Below, in pieces: positions 34,851 to 46,839 of a DNA stretch of 64,000 nucleotides (positions within the stretch are counted from its first letter, which is position 1; each line of letters opens with the position of its first letter). Under the pieces are notes generated by a model, which saw only the letters and a list, made by a program, of their open reading frames with translations, made no database searches and was not told where the DNA came from. This DNA comes from Dermatemys mawii (lineage: Eukaryota > Chordata > Testudines > Dermatemydidae), in NCBI GenBank assembly GCA_007922305.1, contig ML677343.1, forward strand, positions 31,675,987 to 31,739,986. The letters are read 5' to 3'. The position numbers and the translations under genes are program-made.

Positions 34851-37800
34851 GGGATCACACCATCCTCATAGTTGTCACCAAAGCAGACTTGCCATCAGGA
34901 AGCCAGGAGATGGAGCTTCCGCTTCAATCCTCTCATCACTGGAGATTGTAGTTAAGGAGTTAATTTTTTTTTTTTTTACAGCACTGCTGTGGAAAACGTA
35001 CATCCCAGTTCTAGACTGAGCTGCTTGTATATCGCTCTTGCGAACGGCGCCAACTCACTGGCAACTCGGCTGCTTTGTGAACCCCAGGGGTTCCTCTGTC
35101 CCTCTCTGCCTGTTTTTGTCCTTTGTAAACCATCATTTTCATTACGAAGCCTGCTCACTGACTTCTCGCCCCGTGTTCCTTTTATCTCCGTTCTGTTAAA
35201 TGATCTCAAATATGCGATATGATAAAGACAAACAAACACTCGTTCAATGTAGTTTGCCCTAATGCCAGACTCTACTTTTACCAAAGTAATTAAGATTAAT
35301 GCAGTTGATAATTTGGGAGGCATTCTTAAATATACCCTTCTGGCAGCATCTCACATATAATTTTACCTTAGAAGATTTATCGGAGCACTCAGGTAACAGA
35401 TAGTTCCTTAGCAAACAGGAGCATTTAGAAGCAAAATGAAAGATTAATATTTCTTAAATAAGTGTCAAAATAAGTCATTCTTTATTCCAATCCCACAAAG
35501 ATGCTGCTGTCAGTCCCAGGCCCTCTGATTCACGTAGGAGATTAAACCCGCTGCAGGCTTTGGGGAGGTTTAAATGTAATTTTTGTACAATTTTGGGTAT
35601 ATTTAATGCTGCTGAACAAGTGCCAGATCAACAACCTGACAGTGAAGTCTTCTGCTTATGCACTTATAAAATGGACTGCAACCAGTCCAGATCCTGGACC
35701 GAACAACCCCAAACTTCAGGAGTGTTTGAAATCTGAATTCAGAATCAAATCCAGCCCCTCTCTTTATAATGGGACACCTCGGATATGTCAGGTCCTCTGG
35801 GGTGGGTCTAAATTCTGTAGCGTGTTCCATCTCTGATCCACCTGACATGAGCAGAAGCAGCACAGGTTTCCCACTTGCTCTCCCGATGATGGGCATTAAC
35901 TCCTGGTCATTCAGTTTCCATGACCCATTCCATCCATCCATCCATCCAGCGAGCCAGCCAGCCATCTAGATCCCTTTGTGGCCCCCATCACTAAAGTATC
36001 TGAGGACCTCCCATGAGTAAAAACCAACAGCAATATTCCTCTCTCCCTTCCCTGCTGACAAAAAGCAGGCTTGGTCCTTTCATTTTGTTTTTCTATTGGG
36101 GCATGTATGTAAGAAAACCCGTCAGAGCACTGCCCCAAGAGCAGGAAAGCCTGGGTGTAGAAGTGTGTTTCATTCCCAGGATCTGCAGCACAGATGGCAG
36201 TGGTGATCACTTTGGTGATATTGGCTTGTGTTCCACTAGTAAGTGAGACCATCCCCCAAAATTGTCTTCCCTTCAGTTACTGCATTGTTCCTATTCTGTG
36301 CAGTCCAGTCCATGAGCACCGCGTCTCTTCTAAATGTGATATTCGTCCACATGAATGTATACTGGGGAATGAGCAAAATATAGTCCCTCTGGAACGAGGA
36401 GATGCAATTGATGGCCATGTGCAGAATTCCATATTCAAAGCCATGGACTAGAACCATCCATCCCTAGTGTGACTGCCATTGACTTCAAGGGAATTGGTAC
36501 GAAATTGACCTCGTTCGCCTTGGCCAGTTAAAGTTAGTTCTCATCTGTTTTGTGCTAGTCCATCCCAAAGGTTCCTGGCCCAACAGATTTCAAATCTATT
36601 TCTGATTGCTAACATGGGCAAGAAAGAATCTAAAAAACTCACCATCTCCCGCATCTTACGTATTGGCCAGATGGGCTATTTTCATTTCCTTGGAAAAGTC
36701 TCAAATACAGTTGGCTGACATCTGAGATATGTCAAGGCATTTTGACTCTGAGCTGTCCCAAAAGTAAATTATGGGAAGTATAGGATTTGCCTTCCTGCGT
36801 CACCTTGAGCAATGCAGTCCTTTTAAAGTGGGCATCTGGATGGGTAACTTTTAGAGTTGGTGGGAGCCACGTTCCCATGTCTTCCTCCCGTCTCCACCAT
36901 TACAGACAACCTCCCTCTCGCTCCCTGAAAATCATGGCTTGTCCTAGAACGTACAGCTAAAGCCACAATCTGGGCTCATTCTACCAGGCAGGTGCCTCTC
37001 TCACAAAGATCGCACGAGCTGGAGTGGGAAGCAAAACTCAGAATGTTTGGATGATCATCCAAAGGGCAAATTCTTCTCTCACCTGTCTCTCGACTACCCC
37101 AGTCTCTAGGAGTTGGAAACACACAAGTGCTAGAGCTAGGCCCCAGCGACAGAACAGAATCCAGATTTCAGGCACCCGATGGGCAAACATATTCTCTCAT
37201 AATAGTTACAGTTGAAGCTGCACTTCCCTGTGGAAGCCTGATAAAGATAAATACCCTGTGCAAAACACAGATGTGGATCCAAATTTGAATTCCAAATGTG
37301 CCATAAGCCAGGACCATCACTAGCAAGAAGTGACCAACCGTCACTAGCAAGAAGCTGGGAACAGCCTTTCTTCTCCCAAGAGTGGCTGGAAGCAGGCCAA
37401 GCAAAAAACCAAACAAACCGTGAGACACCTTTTTCAGACCTCCTCGAATGGTTGTGTTCAAGCTTTCGGAGTGAGGCTCGGCTCCATTGGTGTTGTGTGC
37501 AGCCAGTGAATCACCACTCCCTAGTGCCTGTCAAAAGCAGTGTGTTATTTCTATCCCTTCTCAGCAAGAGACGGGGTCCAACTTTAAGGCCTTAATCATT
37601 TATTTTCTCCTTCCCAGGTGATTTCCACAATGTACAATTGCTTTCGAGTTCCCAGCCAGAGCTCAGCACTGCCTGACTTAGAGAACCTGCTGTGCTTTCT
37701 CAGCATAGTCCATTTTAGATACATTACCAGACTGAGGCACAAGTCCTGCCCCCACCGGTAGTAATTTGGAAACTGTGCTAGTTACAGTCTATATCTACGT

Positions 37801-38765
37801 GGGGCTCTGAAGTGTTTCTGCCCTGTCCATTGCACAGGGAGGCAGCAGTAGTGGGAGAGGGTAGTTTTGAAATATTCAACCCAGGAGAAGCCCTTTGCTT
37901 GTCTGCATGGAGGCAGGTGGAAGGAATTATCAAAGCTCTAATTGTTAAATGCAATCCTTGTTTTTGTTGGTCGCAGACTGGGCTTTCTCTGAACTCCACT
38001 TTCCAAAGGGTGACACAGAGGTCAGATGCTCCCATTCTGCTTTTTAGTTATTTGACTAGGAAATGGATTAATGTCAGAAAGGGATTAAGAAATGTTTCTG
38101 GGTTTGACCATGTGATTATTAAACTTCTGGGGAATTCAAACGCCTGTTAACTCTTTGCAGGAGAAATTTAGAGCTAGAGACTTGTCCTCAGTCTCTCTGG
38201 AATGATGATAATAGTTTTATAAAATCACCGGCTTTCTTCCCAACTTATTCCAAGGGGCTTTGCAAGCTAGTGTACACTGGAACTGCTTCATCCACCACTA
38301 AAATGCAGCCAGTTCTGGGGTGGTATGCGGTGGCTGGTTAACAGTACGCAACAATGCTACCCTCCCATGCAAGACAAGAAGTGAAGAAGAAGCCTGTACT
38401 GAATTGAAATTAAAAATTAATGTCAGTAGCTAGACTGGAATTACCCAAACGGATTTAGCCAGGACACCAGAGTTAACACTTCCACTCTTTTGAAACCTAC
38501 CATTCGACCTTTACTGGGGATTTTGGTTTCATGTCTCATTTAAAGGCAACATCTGCAGCAGCTCAGTGCCTGCTGGCCCTGTACCAGGCACTGACTTAGT
38601 ACTGTCTTTGGAAGCAGACTGCTACCTGTTGAATCACCAACTTCCTTCGGCAGCCTGGGTTTTTCTTCATGGTCAAGTCTTCCATCCAAACACTGGCCAG
38701 ACCTGCTTCGCTTCTGAGGTCTGCTAAGATCACAGCATGAGAGAGTCTGGCTGCAGGACGATGAC
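34851..38765. other. No gene over about 3.9 kb; simple repeats and candidate regulatory blocks
   Basis: A T-run lies at 34963-34978. Unique-looking AT-rich sequence at 35220-35620 is a conserved-element candidate. (CATC)n and (GCCA)n runs lie at 35929-35963. A tandem pair of 'TCACTAGCAAGAAG' sits at about 37316-37351. Short ORFs on both strands show no domains. Confidence 0.4.
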
Positions 38766-38845
38766 AGTATCTCCTCCACCATGTAACGAGGCTGAACTGG
38801 ATGATCCAAAAGAGGCCTCTTCCAACCCAGTTTTTTCTATTGGTC
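38766..38845 (+). mobile_element. CR1 LINE 3' tail
   Basis: GGCTGAACTGGATGATCC and CCTCTTCCAACCCAG resemble the CR1 3' terminus. The solo LTR inserted at its end. Confidence 0.55.
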
Positions 38846-39191
38846 TGTGACGGGGCAGACCAACCCCGCACTGGGATAGAGAGGGTTAATCACTCCCTCT
38901 TGGCAGAGGAAGCCCCATTCCGGAAGTCCTACTGGGCATGCTCCCTCTGTCAGAGCAGTATAAAAGTCTGCCAGACTGCACTGTATGGGCTGGCTGCCGG
39001 AGAGAAAGGACGATCTGCAGAGGCTCCAGCCCTGGACCAGGTACAGCCTTTACCTGGGAGAGCTGAAGAACTGGGAGTGCGGATCAGAGGCTCGTGGCAA
39101 AGGAAACCCCAGCAAGCAGCGGCGGCGGCTGAGGATCCTGGAGTTACCGGAGCTACAGAGGACTGGTGGGAAGTGACCCAGGGAAGGGAAG

Positions 39192-39432
39192 GTCAGCATG
39201 TTGTGGTCAGGATCCCCACTGACCCTGGGCGGGAGTACTCCGTCCGGACAGGGCCCTGGATCAGAGCCCGGTGCAGCGTGTTGCGGTCAGGATCCCCGCT
39301 GACCCCGGGCGGGAGTACTCCGCCTGGACAGGGCCCTGGATCAGAGCCCGGTGCAGCGTGTTGCGGTCAGGATCCTCGCTGACCCCGGGCGGGAGTACTC
39401 CGCCTGGACAGGGCCCTGGATCAGAGCCCGGT
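39192..39432. repeat. 80 bp module repeated three times inside the LTR
   Basis: GGTCAGGATCC recurs at 39205, 39285 and 39365, an exact 80-base period, with few mismatches between copies 2 and 3. Confidence 0.9.
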
Positions 39433-39499
39433 GAAGGTGGGAGGGCCTGGGCTCCCCAACTGGGGGTCATTAACCACCCTCCCCTCTTTCCCATGACTC

Positions 39500-39850
39500 A
39501 ACTTATTCCTAGAGACTCTGGCCATAGAGGCCTTATCCATAGAGGTTCTGGCCACTGGGCCCCACTGCCGCAGAGGCAGTGTGTGTAGTGACTTTGGCTG
39601 GTAAGCCACGCACTCCGATTAGGGGAAAGACTGAGCGAGAGACTCTGGCCGTTGGGCGATGCTGCTGCAGAGACAGAGCGTACAGAAACTTCGGCTGGTA
39701 AGCCACACACTCCCATTAGGGGAGGAGAGAGAAAAGGACTCTGGCCATTGGGCCATGTTGCCATAGGGACACTGTTCATAGAGACTCTGGCCATCGGGCC
39801 GCGCTGTCACAGAGGCCTAAGACTGAAAGGCTTTGGCCGCTAGGCCGCGC
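39500..39850. repeat. Degenerate tandem modules in the 3' half of the LTR
   Basis: AGACTCTGGCC or a close variant recurs at about 39511, 39640, 39737 and 39781, with a related TTTGGCCGC at 39832, each followed by a GGGC-rich segment. Imperfect internal duplication. Confidence 0.6.
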
Positions 39851-39933
39851 TCACCCGTAGAAGGTGTAGAAAGGGCGGGGTAGCCTCTCGCCCCAGATCC
39901 AAGTGGGGCCAACGAGGTACCAGCCCCGCCACA

Positions 39934-40715
39934 TGGTCTCTGAATGACAGGAGCCCAGCTGCTGGAGGTCTTGTAATTCAGGGGATCTATGAAGTCGTGA
40001 GCTCTACACAGCCTTCAGCTGGTGGTTATACTCTAATTTCTGTCCACAGTTAACAGTGGAACTCAGTGACCGTACAGATGGGTGAGTCCCCTGTTGTTGG
40101 AGTTCCCACTGTTTTCAGGATAAGGAGCTTCGAAATAAAGGCCTGAGGGGTTGTTCTGAGGACTAAAGTTCTTCACTGCCCTGTGGGAGGCTTGAATTCC
40201 ATGACCAGCCCTGTCGCCCAGCCCCCGTGCAGCGGTGGTGGCTAGAATGTCGCTGCAGAAGAGCCCCAGGAAGGATAATGTACCTGGGAGAGAAGGAGAA
40301 ATACTTGCTGATGCCGTGCAGTAGATGTGAAGAGTGCCTGCACAGCTGGGGTCTGATCTCCCCAGGAAGGGGGTCGGGGTGGGGGGGAATGCTTGAGCTC
40401 CAGGCACGTGAGGACATGGGCCTGATCAGAGCCGGATTGAAAACTGCTGGGTTGAAAAACCTCTTTGAAATCCGCATGTTGCAGGAGTAGATGAGGAATA
40501 TGGCTCACCCACGGCAGGGGTCCTATAGCTGGGGCGAGGCTAGAAACAAGATGTACTTGGTGTTTTAGTTGAAAAAATAGCACAACACAAGAAGGGAAAC
40601 CTTCTCCATTGTGTTGATCAAAGTCAACTTGCAGCTTCTAGAGCTAAAGTTCTCCCCATCACACTGCAATGTCTTTATCTCTCTCTTCTTCTCTTTCCAC
40701 CCCCAAAGGCGCCCC
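39934..40715. other. No recognised feature
   Basis: Opposing ORFs over 40063-40583 have no domain. Confidence 0.4.
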
Positions 40716-40840
40716 TATATCTGTCTATCCTCATACATCCCCTCAGTACATCTATCTATCCTCATACCCACCACTCTTCTGTCTGTCTGTCTTTTCATCC
40801 CCATATACACTACCTCGCTGTCCGTCCATCTATCGCCACC
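40716..40840. repeat. Degenerate CTGT/CATC simple repeat
   Basis: Alternating CTATC, CATC and CTGTCTGTCTGTC runs indicate a decayed microsatellite. Confidence 0.6.
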
Positions 40841-41861
40841 TACCAAAATAACAGTAATAATCTCGCTCACTTTTTTTCATTCCCAGGCTGTAGGAGAAAC
40901 TACTTGATTGATTTTCACAGGTTTGGTTTTCATGCTCATGTGACTTGCAGGGGGAGGGTGTTGGTTGTTTGCAGAAGTTACTGAGGAAAAGCTCAGCTGA
41001 AGACGTGAGTTTAGTGGACTTCAGCTGGCACACAGGCTGAGTGCATAGCTGGTGGGATGATGCTGGATGGATTCTAGTCTGGGTCCCAAACTAAGTTTCT
41101 TTCTCCCCAGTCCAGTAGCAACAGGGAGTTCTAGGAAGGCAGCGAACTTAGCGCCCTGAGATGAGGCTTCTCCTGATCCCATCTAGAGTGGTACCAGTGG
41201 ACTCAGGAAGGAGTCGGACATCCTGCCCTCCTTGTCTCTGAGGTGAAACTGACGTGGGGCCTAAAAGAGGGGAAAGGGAGACTGAGGCTTCAGGCAGCTC
41301 TGATCTGAAGACGGAATGTGGCTGTCTTTGGTTAACCCAGGTTGCTGAGAAGGCGGAATAACCCAGGGCAAGATACTGGGCTCTGCAGGGGCTCCTCCTA
41401 ACTCCAGCAAAGAGATGATTTTGGAGGATTTCTTAGCTTTTATGGGACCTCTGAAGTGGGGAACCATTCGTCGCACACTGTAAGATCTTGGATCCTGGAA
41501 CGGGAACCCCGGTGCCCACGGGTCAGCCTGCCCTACATCCATGTGTTGCTGAGCCACAGAAACGAGCTAACGGTTCTATAAGAAGTTCTCCTTTGGGGGC
41601 CTGGCGCTCCTTAGCACACCTGTAGCAGGTTGGCTGCTGCCATGGGGAAGATATGGTTTGGGCGTCTCTCCTTCCATCTCATTTTTAAGCCTTTATTCCA
41701 TCTTAAACCTCACTTTTTCCTACTGAGTCTCCCTCTGGCTAGTCTATTTCCAACCTCTTCGGAGCCATGCTCCATTTTTTAACCCCTCGGGCCCTTAGAT
41801 GATCACATTAGCCTCATAAAGAAAGAGGCGCTGTATTTTGATCTCTGTGCCGTGAGTGTAA
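40841..41861. other. No recognised feature
   Basis: Nothing supported on either strand. Confidence 0.4.
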
Positions 41862-41924
41862 ACCTGGAGCCACACAACAGAGTTATTCCAGATTTACACC
41901 GATGCAGCTGAGATCAGAATCTGG

Positions 41925-42190
41925 CCTGTGGGATTTCTGCGACAATGCCGTCAGCAGCGTGGGAGCAGAGAATGGGAGACAGGACACCTGGGTCCTATTC
42001 CTGCTTCTACCACTGAGATGTGGAGCAAGCCCTTTGGCTTACCTGTGCTTCAGCTTCCCCACCTGTGGAACGGGGATCATGCTCCCTGCCTATGGTGCCT
42101 CCCAGAGTGTTGCAGGGATTAATTAGTTAACGCTTGCCCATTGCTTTGAGAATATGCTAGGTCAGTGCTGCGTATTGTTGCTGTTTGGCA
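41925..42190 (+). repeat. MIR-type SINE
   Basis: ACAGGACACCTGGGTCCTATT, then CTTCAGCTTCCCCACCTGTGG and ATTGCTTTGAGAATATGCTA follow the family's order. Confidence 0.65.
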
Positions 42191-43509
42191 AAGGTCCAGC
42201 TAAAGCCACAAAACGGATAAGCCGAGTGAAAGGGCTTTAAGTTTTCCCAGCCGATGACTTACTGGCAGCCCCTGGAAGTGTCTCTGGCCCACTCCCCGGA
42301 GCTTGCCCTTGAAACCGGCTCACTTGAGTCATTCAGAGGCGGTGGTGGAGGCCGTCTGTACATGAGTCCTGTGGGAGCCCCTGCTCTCCGCACGTCCAGC
42401 AGCACGGCGTACCTCACCGTGGCCGGAGAGCACTCCCTGCACGTCAAAGCCCGGCTCAGACGCCTGGAGGCTGGGATCCGCCGGGCCGGCCGCCAAGCCA
42501 AACACACATTCCTGACATATTTTTCACTTTCTTTTCAGCCAAGAAATTCACATTTCATGGGAGGTTAGACTGAGCCCCGGCAGTAGCTGAGCGACAGCAA
42601 GTTTCCAAGGTATGGCCAGCTGACAAGGCGGGATTTGGGGTTAGCTCTGCAATCCAGACGTTCTGCTCTTTATCCCCTAACAGGCTGCTGTGATGCCTCT
42701 CCTCCCTGCTCCCTGCCTTGTGCTGGTTCCTTTGCTTCCCATGATGCCTCAGCAAACAGCCTCCCCACCCCAGCATACCGCCTGCCCTCCCCTGCTGTTG
42801 ACCTTTGTTGCCACTTTAAGTGAAGTCGCCAGCTCCCTCGTGGGCTCCGGAGTTGCACGCTAAGCTGCAGCCTCGCAAGAAGAGACAGACACTTTGCACA
42901 GTCCCGGCTTTGAGAGGGGGCCAGTTGACAAGAGGAAGTGATTTTTCACAGCCCCAGCCAAAGACTTGGCTTCAGAGACTTCTATTTAACCTGCCGGAGT
43001 ATCATTTCAATCGTTACGCCGCCGGTTAAAGAGTCTTCTGTATATTCACGGCAGACAAAATAAAAGCGTTTTCATCACCAGCCCTCGTTCGCACAGAGCT
43101 CGTTTAAAACTAATAAACAAGGCCATGGGGGAGGGAGGGAGACCGGAGGCTGCTTTTCTGACTGTAGCCCAGTTCTTTCTGCACTGCAGGGGTGGGCTCT
43201 TGTTTATATCCCTCTCCCTTCTCCAGGGGGGTGCTAGTGGTGGATGCTTCTTCCCTGCACGCAGAGGCAAGCACTCTGAGCTCTGCTGACAAACCATGCG
43301 GCTTAGCTCATATTTTCGGCATTTCTCTTGCCCTCATCAGGAAATGGGATTTGCCTGGAAAACCCTCTGGGATCTTTTTTTTTCCCATCCACCCCCACTG
43401 TATATTCCTCATCTGGAGCAATTGCGTGTCTTGTGGCTGGAGTTACCGAAAAAGATCAGGTCATCCCCGGTGGCTATAACCGTTCTACACACTCAGTTAA
43501 GGGTAATCG
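42191..43509. other. GC-rich single-copy-looking block with a 104-codon ORF at 42254-42568
   Basis: The block 42260-42510 is richer in CG dinucleotides than its surroundings. The plus ORF starting at 42254 has no recognised domain, and an antisense frame of 82 codons is open too. It could be an unannotated exon, a regulatory element or chance. Confidence 0.3.
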
Positions 43510-43830
43510 AACTCAAGGTGATTGTGTGTATTATGGTAGCGCCTAGAGGCCCTGACCGAGATCAGGGCCCCATTGCACCGGGCACTGTCCAGACCAAAAT
43601 TGAGATCAGGGCCCCGTTGTGTTGGGCTTTTTGTACATCTAGTGAGAACAGCCCGTGCCTTGAAGAACTTATAGGCTAAATAAATGAAAGGTACAAAAGA
43701 CAGGAGAAAGGAAATATTATTATCCCCGTTTTACAGATGGAGAACCAAGTCACAGAGCGATTCAAATAAGGTCATTGCACAAGGCCAAGGGAGTCTGGGA
43801 CTAAGCCAAACATTGAACCTGATTTAACCA
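43510..43830 (-). repeat. MIR-type SINE with an internal duplication
   Basis: The tail GTATTATGGTAGCGCCTAGA is followed by two copies of GATCAGGGCCCCRTTG about 44 bases apart (43560 and 43604), then TATTATCCCCGTTTTACAGATG and CACAGAGCGATT of the body, all in minus order. Confidence 0.65.
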
Positions 43831-44422
43831 CAATACTATTCATCAGGATTAAGTTCACTTTGGCAGAAAGGGAGGAATTTTTTCCTCTACATGCACATAT
43901 AATATAGCACAACTGGCCTGGGCAGTATGATGGGAACAGGGTGGGAAACTGTCCAAAACTGCAAGAGAAAAACCACAACATGTTTCTTCTTCAGTAAATA
44001 TACATCTCCTCCCCTAAGCCCTCCACCTTTGCTTCAGAAGCCGTCTGAATAGGTTTGCGCAACTGTCTGTGACATCGCAACCTTTTCCATCACAACCAGC
44101 TGGAAGATCCTGATTCTGGGCAGCCAATGAGCAGCAGGAGGAATTCTCCACTGGGACCGAATATAGCTGCATTTTAACACCTGATCACCTGTTGCCCAGA
44201 GGCTACATTGGCAGAAGCAGGAATGGCCTAACTGGTCTGTCTGTCCCTAGGTACTGGGTCTTGTGATCTAGCAGCGGAGAGCCTGCTTTCATGCAGGTGG
44301 GAATAAAGAATGAGGGGGAGAGAGAGAGAGAGGAAAAATGTATGACAAACCAGCCGAATGGTTTGTAAAACCAGAATGATCCAAATTCCGAGGCAATGTG
44401 TAGGCCAGTTTGTGGGACTCTC
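43831..44422. other. No gene; short (GA)n run
   Basis: A (GA)n run lies at about 44315-44330. Confidence 0.45.
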
Positions 44423-44679
44423 GGGGTATGTGTGAACTGCAATAAAACGTCTGCAGCTGGCCCAGTGCAGCTGATTCATTCTGAAGGCCTATAGAATTGC
44501 AGCGTAAATGTTTGCACTCAGGCTGGAGCTGAAGCCCAAACGAGACCTAACACAGAAGGAGGGCCCCAGAGCCCAGGATGCAGCCCCTAAGGGTCTACTT
44601 TGCTAGTTTTAGCCCCATAACCTGGGCCAGCTGACCCAGGCCAGCCACGGGTGTTTGATTGCAGTGTAGACATGCCCTT
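44423..44679. mobile_element. MITE of the GGGTATGTCTACACTGC family
   Basis: Starts GGGGTATGTGTGAACTGC and ends GCAGTGTAGACATGCCC; the interior contains CAGCTGGCCC and GGGCCAGCTGACCC arms, a known turtle element layout. Non-coding. Confidence 0.7.
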
Positions 44680-45924
44680 ATACTAGATTAGACCTGCTTC
44701 CAGCTGGGCTTGCACCATGGGCAGGAGTTTGAATTTACATGCTGAAGAGCTGTCTGGAGGTGAAAGTGAAAGTAGGGGATGGCCCTGCCTTGCCCCTCAT
44801 CCCCTGCCAGCATTGCTTTTCTTGGGGCATTCCTCCCTATAGACCCCTGGTTTGCGAGTGACATGAGTTCAGACATGGCAGGCCCAGTTCGTAAGTTGCA
44901 CATTGATAAGGGAGCGTGAGTCCCAGTGGGTCTAAGGGATCTATGCTGGTATTACATGTGGGCTGGAAGAAGGGGTCAGACTCCCTGAGACACCACTCCA
45001 AACTTGGTCAAACGCATCAGTGTTTGCCATTAGAAATTGGCAGAAGCCCCTTAAAGTCACCCCCCTGTTCCAGAGCTTCCCGAAAAGGAGCTTTCAGCTC
45101 AAAAGTGAAACAAAGCAGCGAGCGTCTCCAGTAAAGAAAGGGATCCTACTTCCCCGTTTCTAATACCCAGACCAATGGCACAAGCCACTCAGGAAGTGGG
45201 ACCAGCCCTGTCTCCATGCGTGCAGTATTGAATGGAGCCCAATGGGGCAGGTGAGCCGTGGGTCCCCTGCGGGACTGGCCCGCAGGGGATATGAGCCACT
45301 AAGCGGAGAGTGTCGGCTGTTTAGTTCAAGCGGTAGCAGCTCATGCACTTCGCTCCGCGGGTCCCCAGTGGTGGTCATCTCGCATTCGCCAAGGGGCTGA
45401 TAGCACAGCCCTTGCACTTCAGAGCACTCCTCTGAGCCAGGACGTGGGGCCTGCACACGTCCAAGAGGAGAGAGGAATGGGACAGGGCAACCAGGTTCTG
45501 GGACACTCTAAGCACGATATAAAGACACTGATGGCAGGATGGGCCAGCAGGGCTATAGCTGGGTGTTGTGGGATCAAGCTGAGCTCCAGAAGTGTTAGAC
45601 TGGGCAATACAGTCAAATGCAGCTTTATTTGGTGTAGTGCCCTTCAGCCAAGCTGCAGCCCCAAAGCCATTTCCCAGGGAGAGACACTGTGTTACAGCGA
45701 AACAGGGGTTGCAAAGGGCGAGGAGCATTTCTGAGGTGCAGGCAAAGGAGGAGAGATCCAGAGGAATACAGAGAGGCTGCTCCAGGCAGCAGGAGCTGTG
45801 CAGGAGAAAGGCTCTATCCAGCACCATCCAGACTGTTTTCAAATGGAAGTCATTTTTTAAATGTAAACATCCCCCCACATTCCCACCCAACACGCCCACC
45901 TGCACAGCTGGGAACTAAAACTCA
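44680..45924. other. No recognised feature over 1.2 kb
   Basis: A 176-codon minus ORF (45375-45905) lies opposite plus ORFs of up to 108 codons and has no domain. Considered spurious. Confidence 0.45.
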
Positions 45925-46176
45925 GCCTTTGTCTACACTCCTGTGTCGTGTTAGCACTGCAGTGTAGACGCTTCCTACATCAACAGAAGGGGGTTTTTCA
46001 TCAATGTAATAAATCCGCCCCCTCGAGGTGGGTAGCTAGGATGATGGAAGAATTCTTCCATCGACCTAGCAGTGTTAGCATTGGGGTTAGGTCAACCTAG
46101 GTTACACAGGGCAAGAAATTTATTACAGCCCTGAGCTATGTAGCTAGAGTGCCCTAAGTTTTAGATGTAGACCAAA
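45925..46176. mobile_element. hAT-like MITE (TTTGTCTACACT...)
   Basis: TTTGTCTACACTCCTG at the left and TAGATGTAGACCAAAA at the right are eroded inverted ends. The interior GATGGAAGAATTCTTCCATCG is a perfect palindrome characteristic of this turtle family. Confidence 0.7.
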
Positions 46177-46304
46177 AACAATCTGCTTGTGGTAGTCACC
46201 TGAGAAGTGAGAAATGAAATTGACTATAAACAAGAAGTGAAACAGAGCAGCCCAGTCTCAGCTGAGTGAAATGTAAGAGAGCAAACAAACAGTATGGGTA
46301 ATGT

Positions 46305-46790
46305 CTAGAGGTTCCAGTGAGATCCAGGACCCGGTGTGCTGGGTGGTATACAGACACACAGGAAGAGACGGTCACTACTCTTAAGAGCTTGCCATCTAAA
46401 TCAGTGGTTCTCGGCCTTTCCAAGCTATTGTACCTCCGAAGCCTGAGCCCTGCCAGCTGCGCCTGAAGCATGTAACTTAGCTTCACCATGCCCTGCTTGC
46501 CACCCCTAATGCTGGCCCTGCACTTGCGACCCACCTAAACCTGTCCCAGGAGCCCCATGGGATTTGCAACCCCCAGGCTGGCAAACGCTGATCAAGATGA
46601 GTTGACGTACCCCTTGGAAAATTTCTATGTACCCCTTGACCTAACTGGTCAAGACAGGCAGAGGATGTATTATTATTCCTTTGTACGGGTGGGAAACTGA
46701 GGCACAGAGAAACCTAAGTGACTTGCCCAAAGTCACACAGAAAAATTGAGCTAGAAATCAAATTCAGCTCTCTTGGGTCCTCCTCCAGCC
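46305..46790 (-). repeat. MIR-type SINE split by an hAT-like insertion
   Basis: The tail part (46305-46400, with GAGCTTGCCATCTAAA) continues after the insertion at about 46650 (CAAGACAGGCAGAGG, GGGAAACTGAGGCACAGAG), in the order of the family. Confidence 0.6.
46402..46648. mobile_element. hAT-like element inserted in the SINE
   Basis: It begins CAGTGGTTCTCGGCC, like the element at 1022. Its right terminus is eroded (GTACCCCTTGACC) and the possible duplication (CTAAAT versus CTAACT) is imperfect. Confidence 0.45.
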
Positions 46791-46839
46791 CTTTACCCAC
46801 AAACCTATCCTCCTCCTGCGACGGGGCAGCATCTTGTCT

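Larger units (their letters stand above)
38846..39933 (+). mobile_element. Solo LTR, 1,088 bp, with 5 bp target duplication
   Basis: It starts TGTGACGGGGC and ends GCCCCGCCACA, so has TG...CA termini in an 11-base near-perfect inverted repeat. It is flanked by TGGTC (38841-38845 and 39934-39938). A TATAAAA box is at 38959-38965. There is no internal gag/pol region, hence a solo LTR. The family (Gypsy-like or endogenous retrovirus) cannot be decided. ORFs inside it (for example 38801-39382) reflect the repeats. Confidence 0.8.

Noticed and set aside
38801..39382. 193-codon plus ORF
   Set aside because: It spans a CR1 tail and the repeated modules of a solo LTR, and the 80-base period shifts frame between copies.
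39192..39432. CRISPR-like or other regularly spaced repeat array
   Set aside because: The 80-base units are directly tandem with no variable spacers, inside an LTR of a vertebrate genome.
45375..45905. 176-codon minus ORF
   Set aside because: No recognisable domain; plus-strand frames are open over the same interval.
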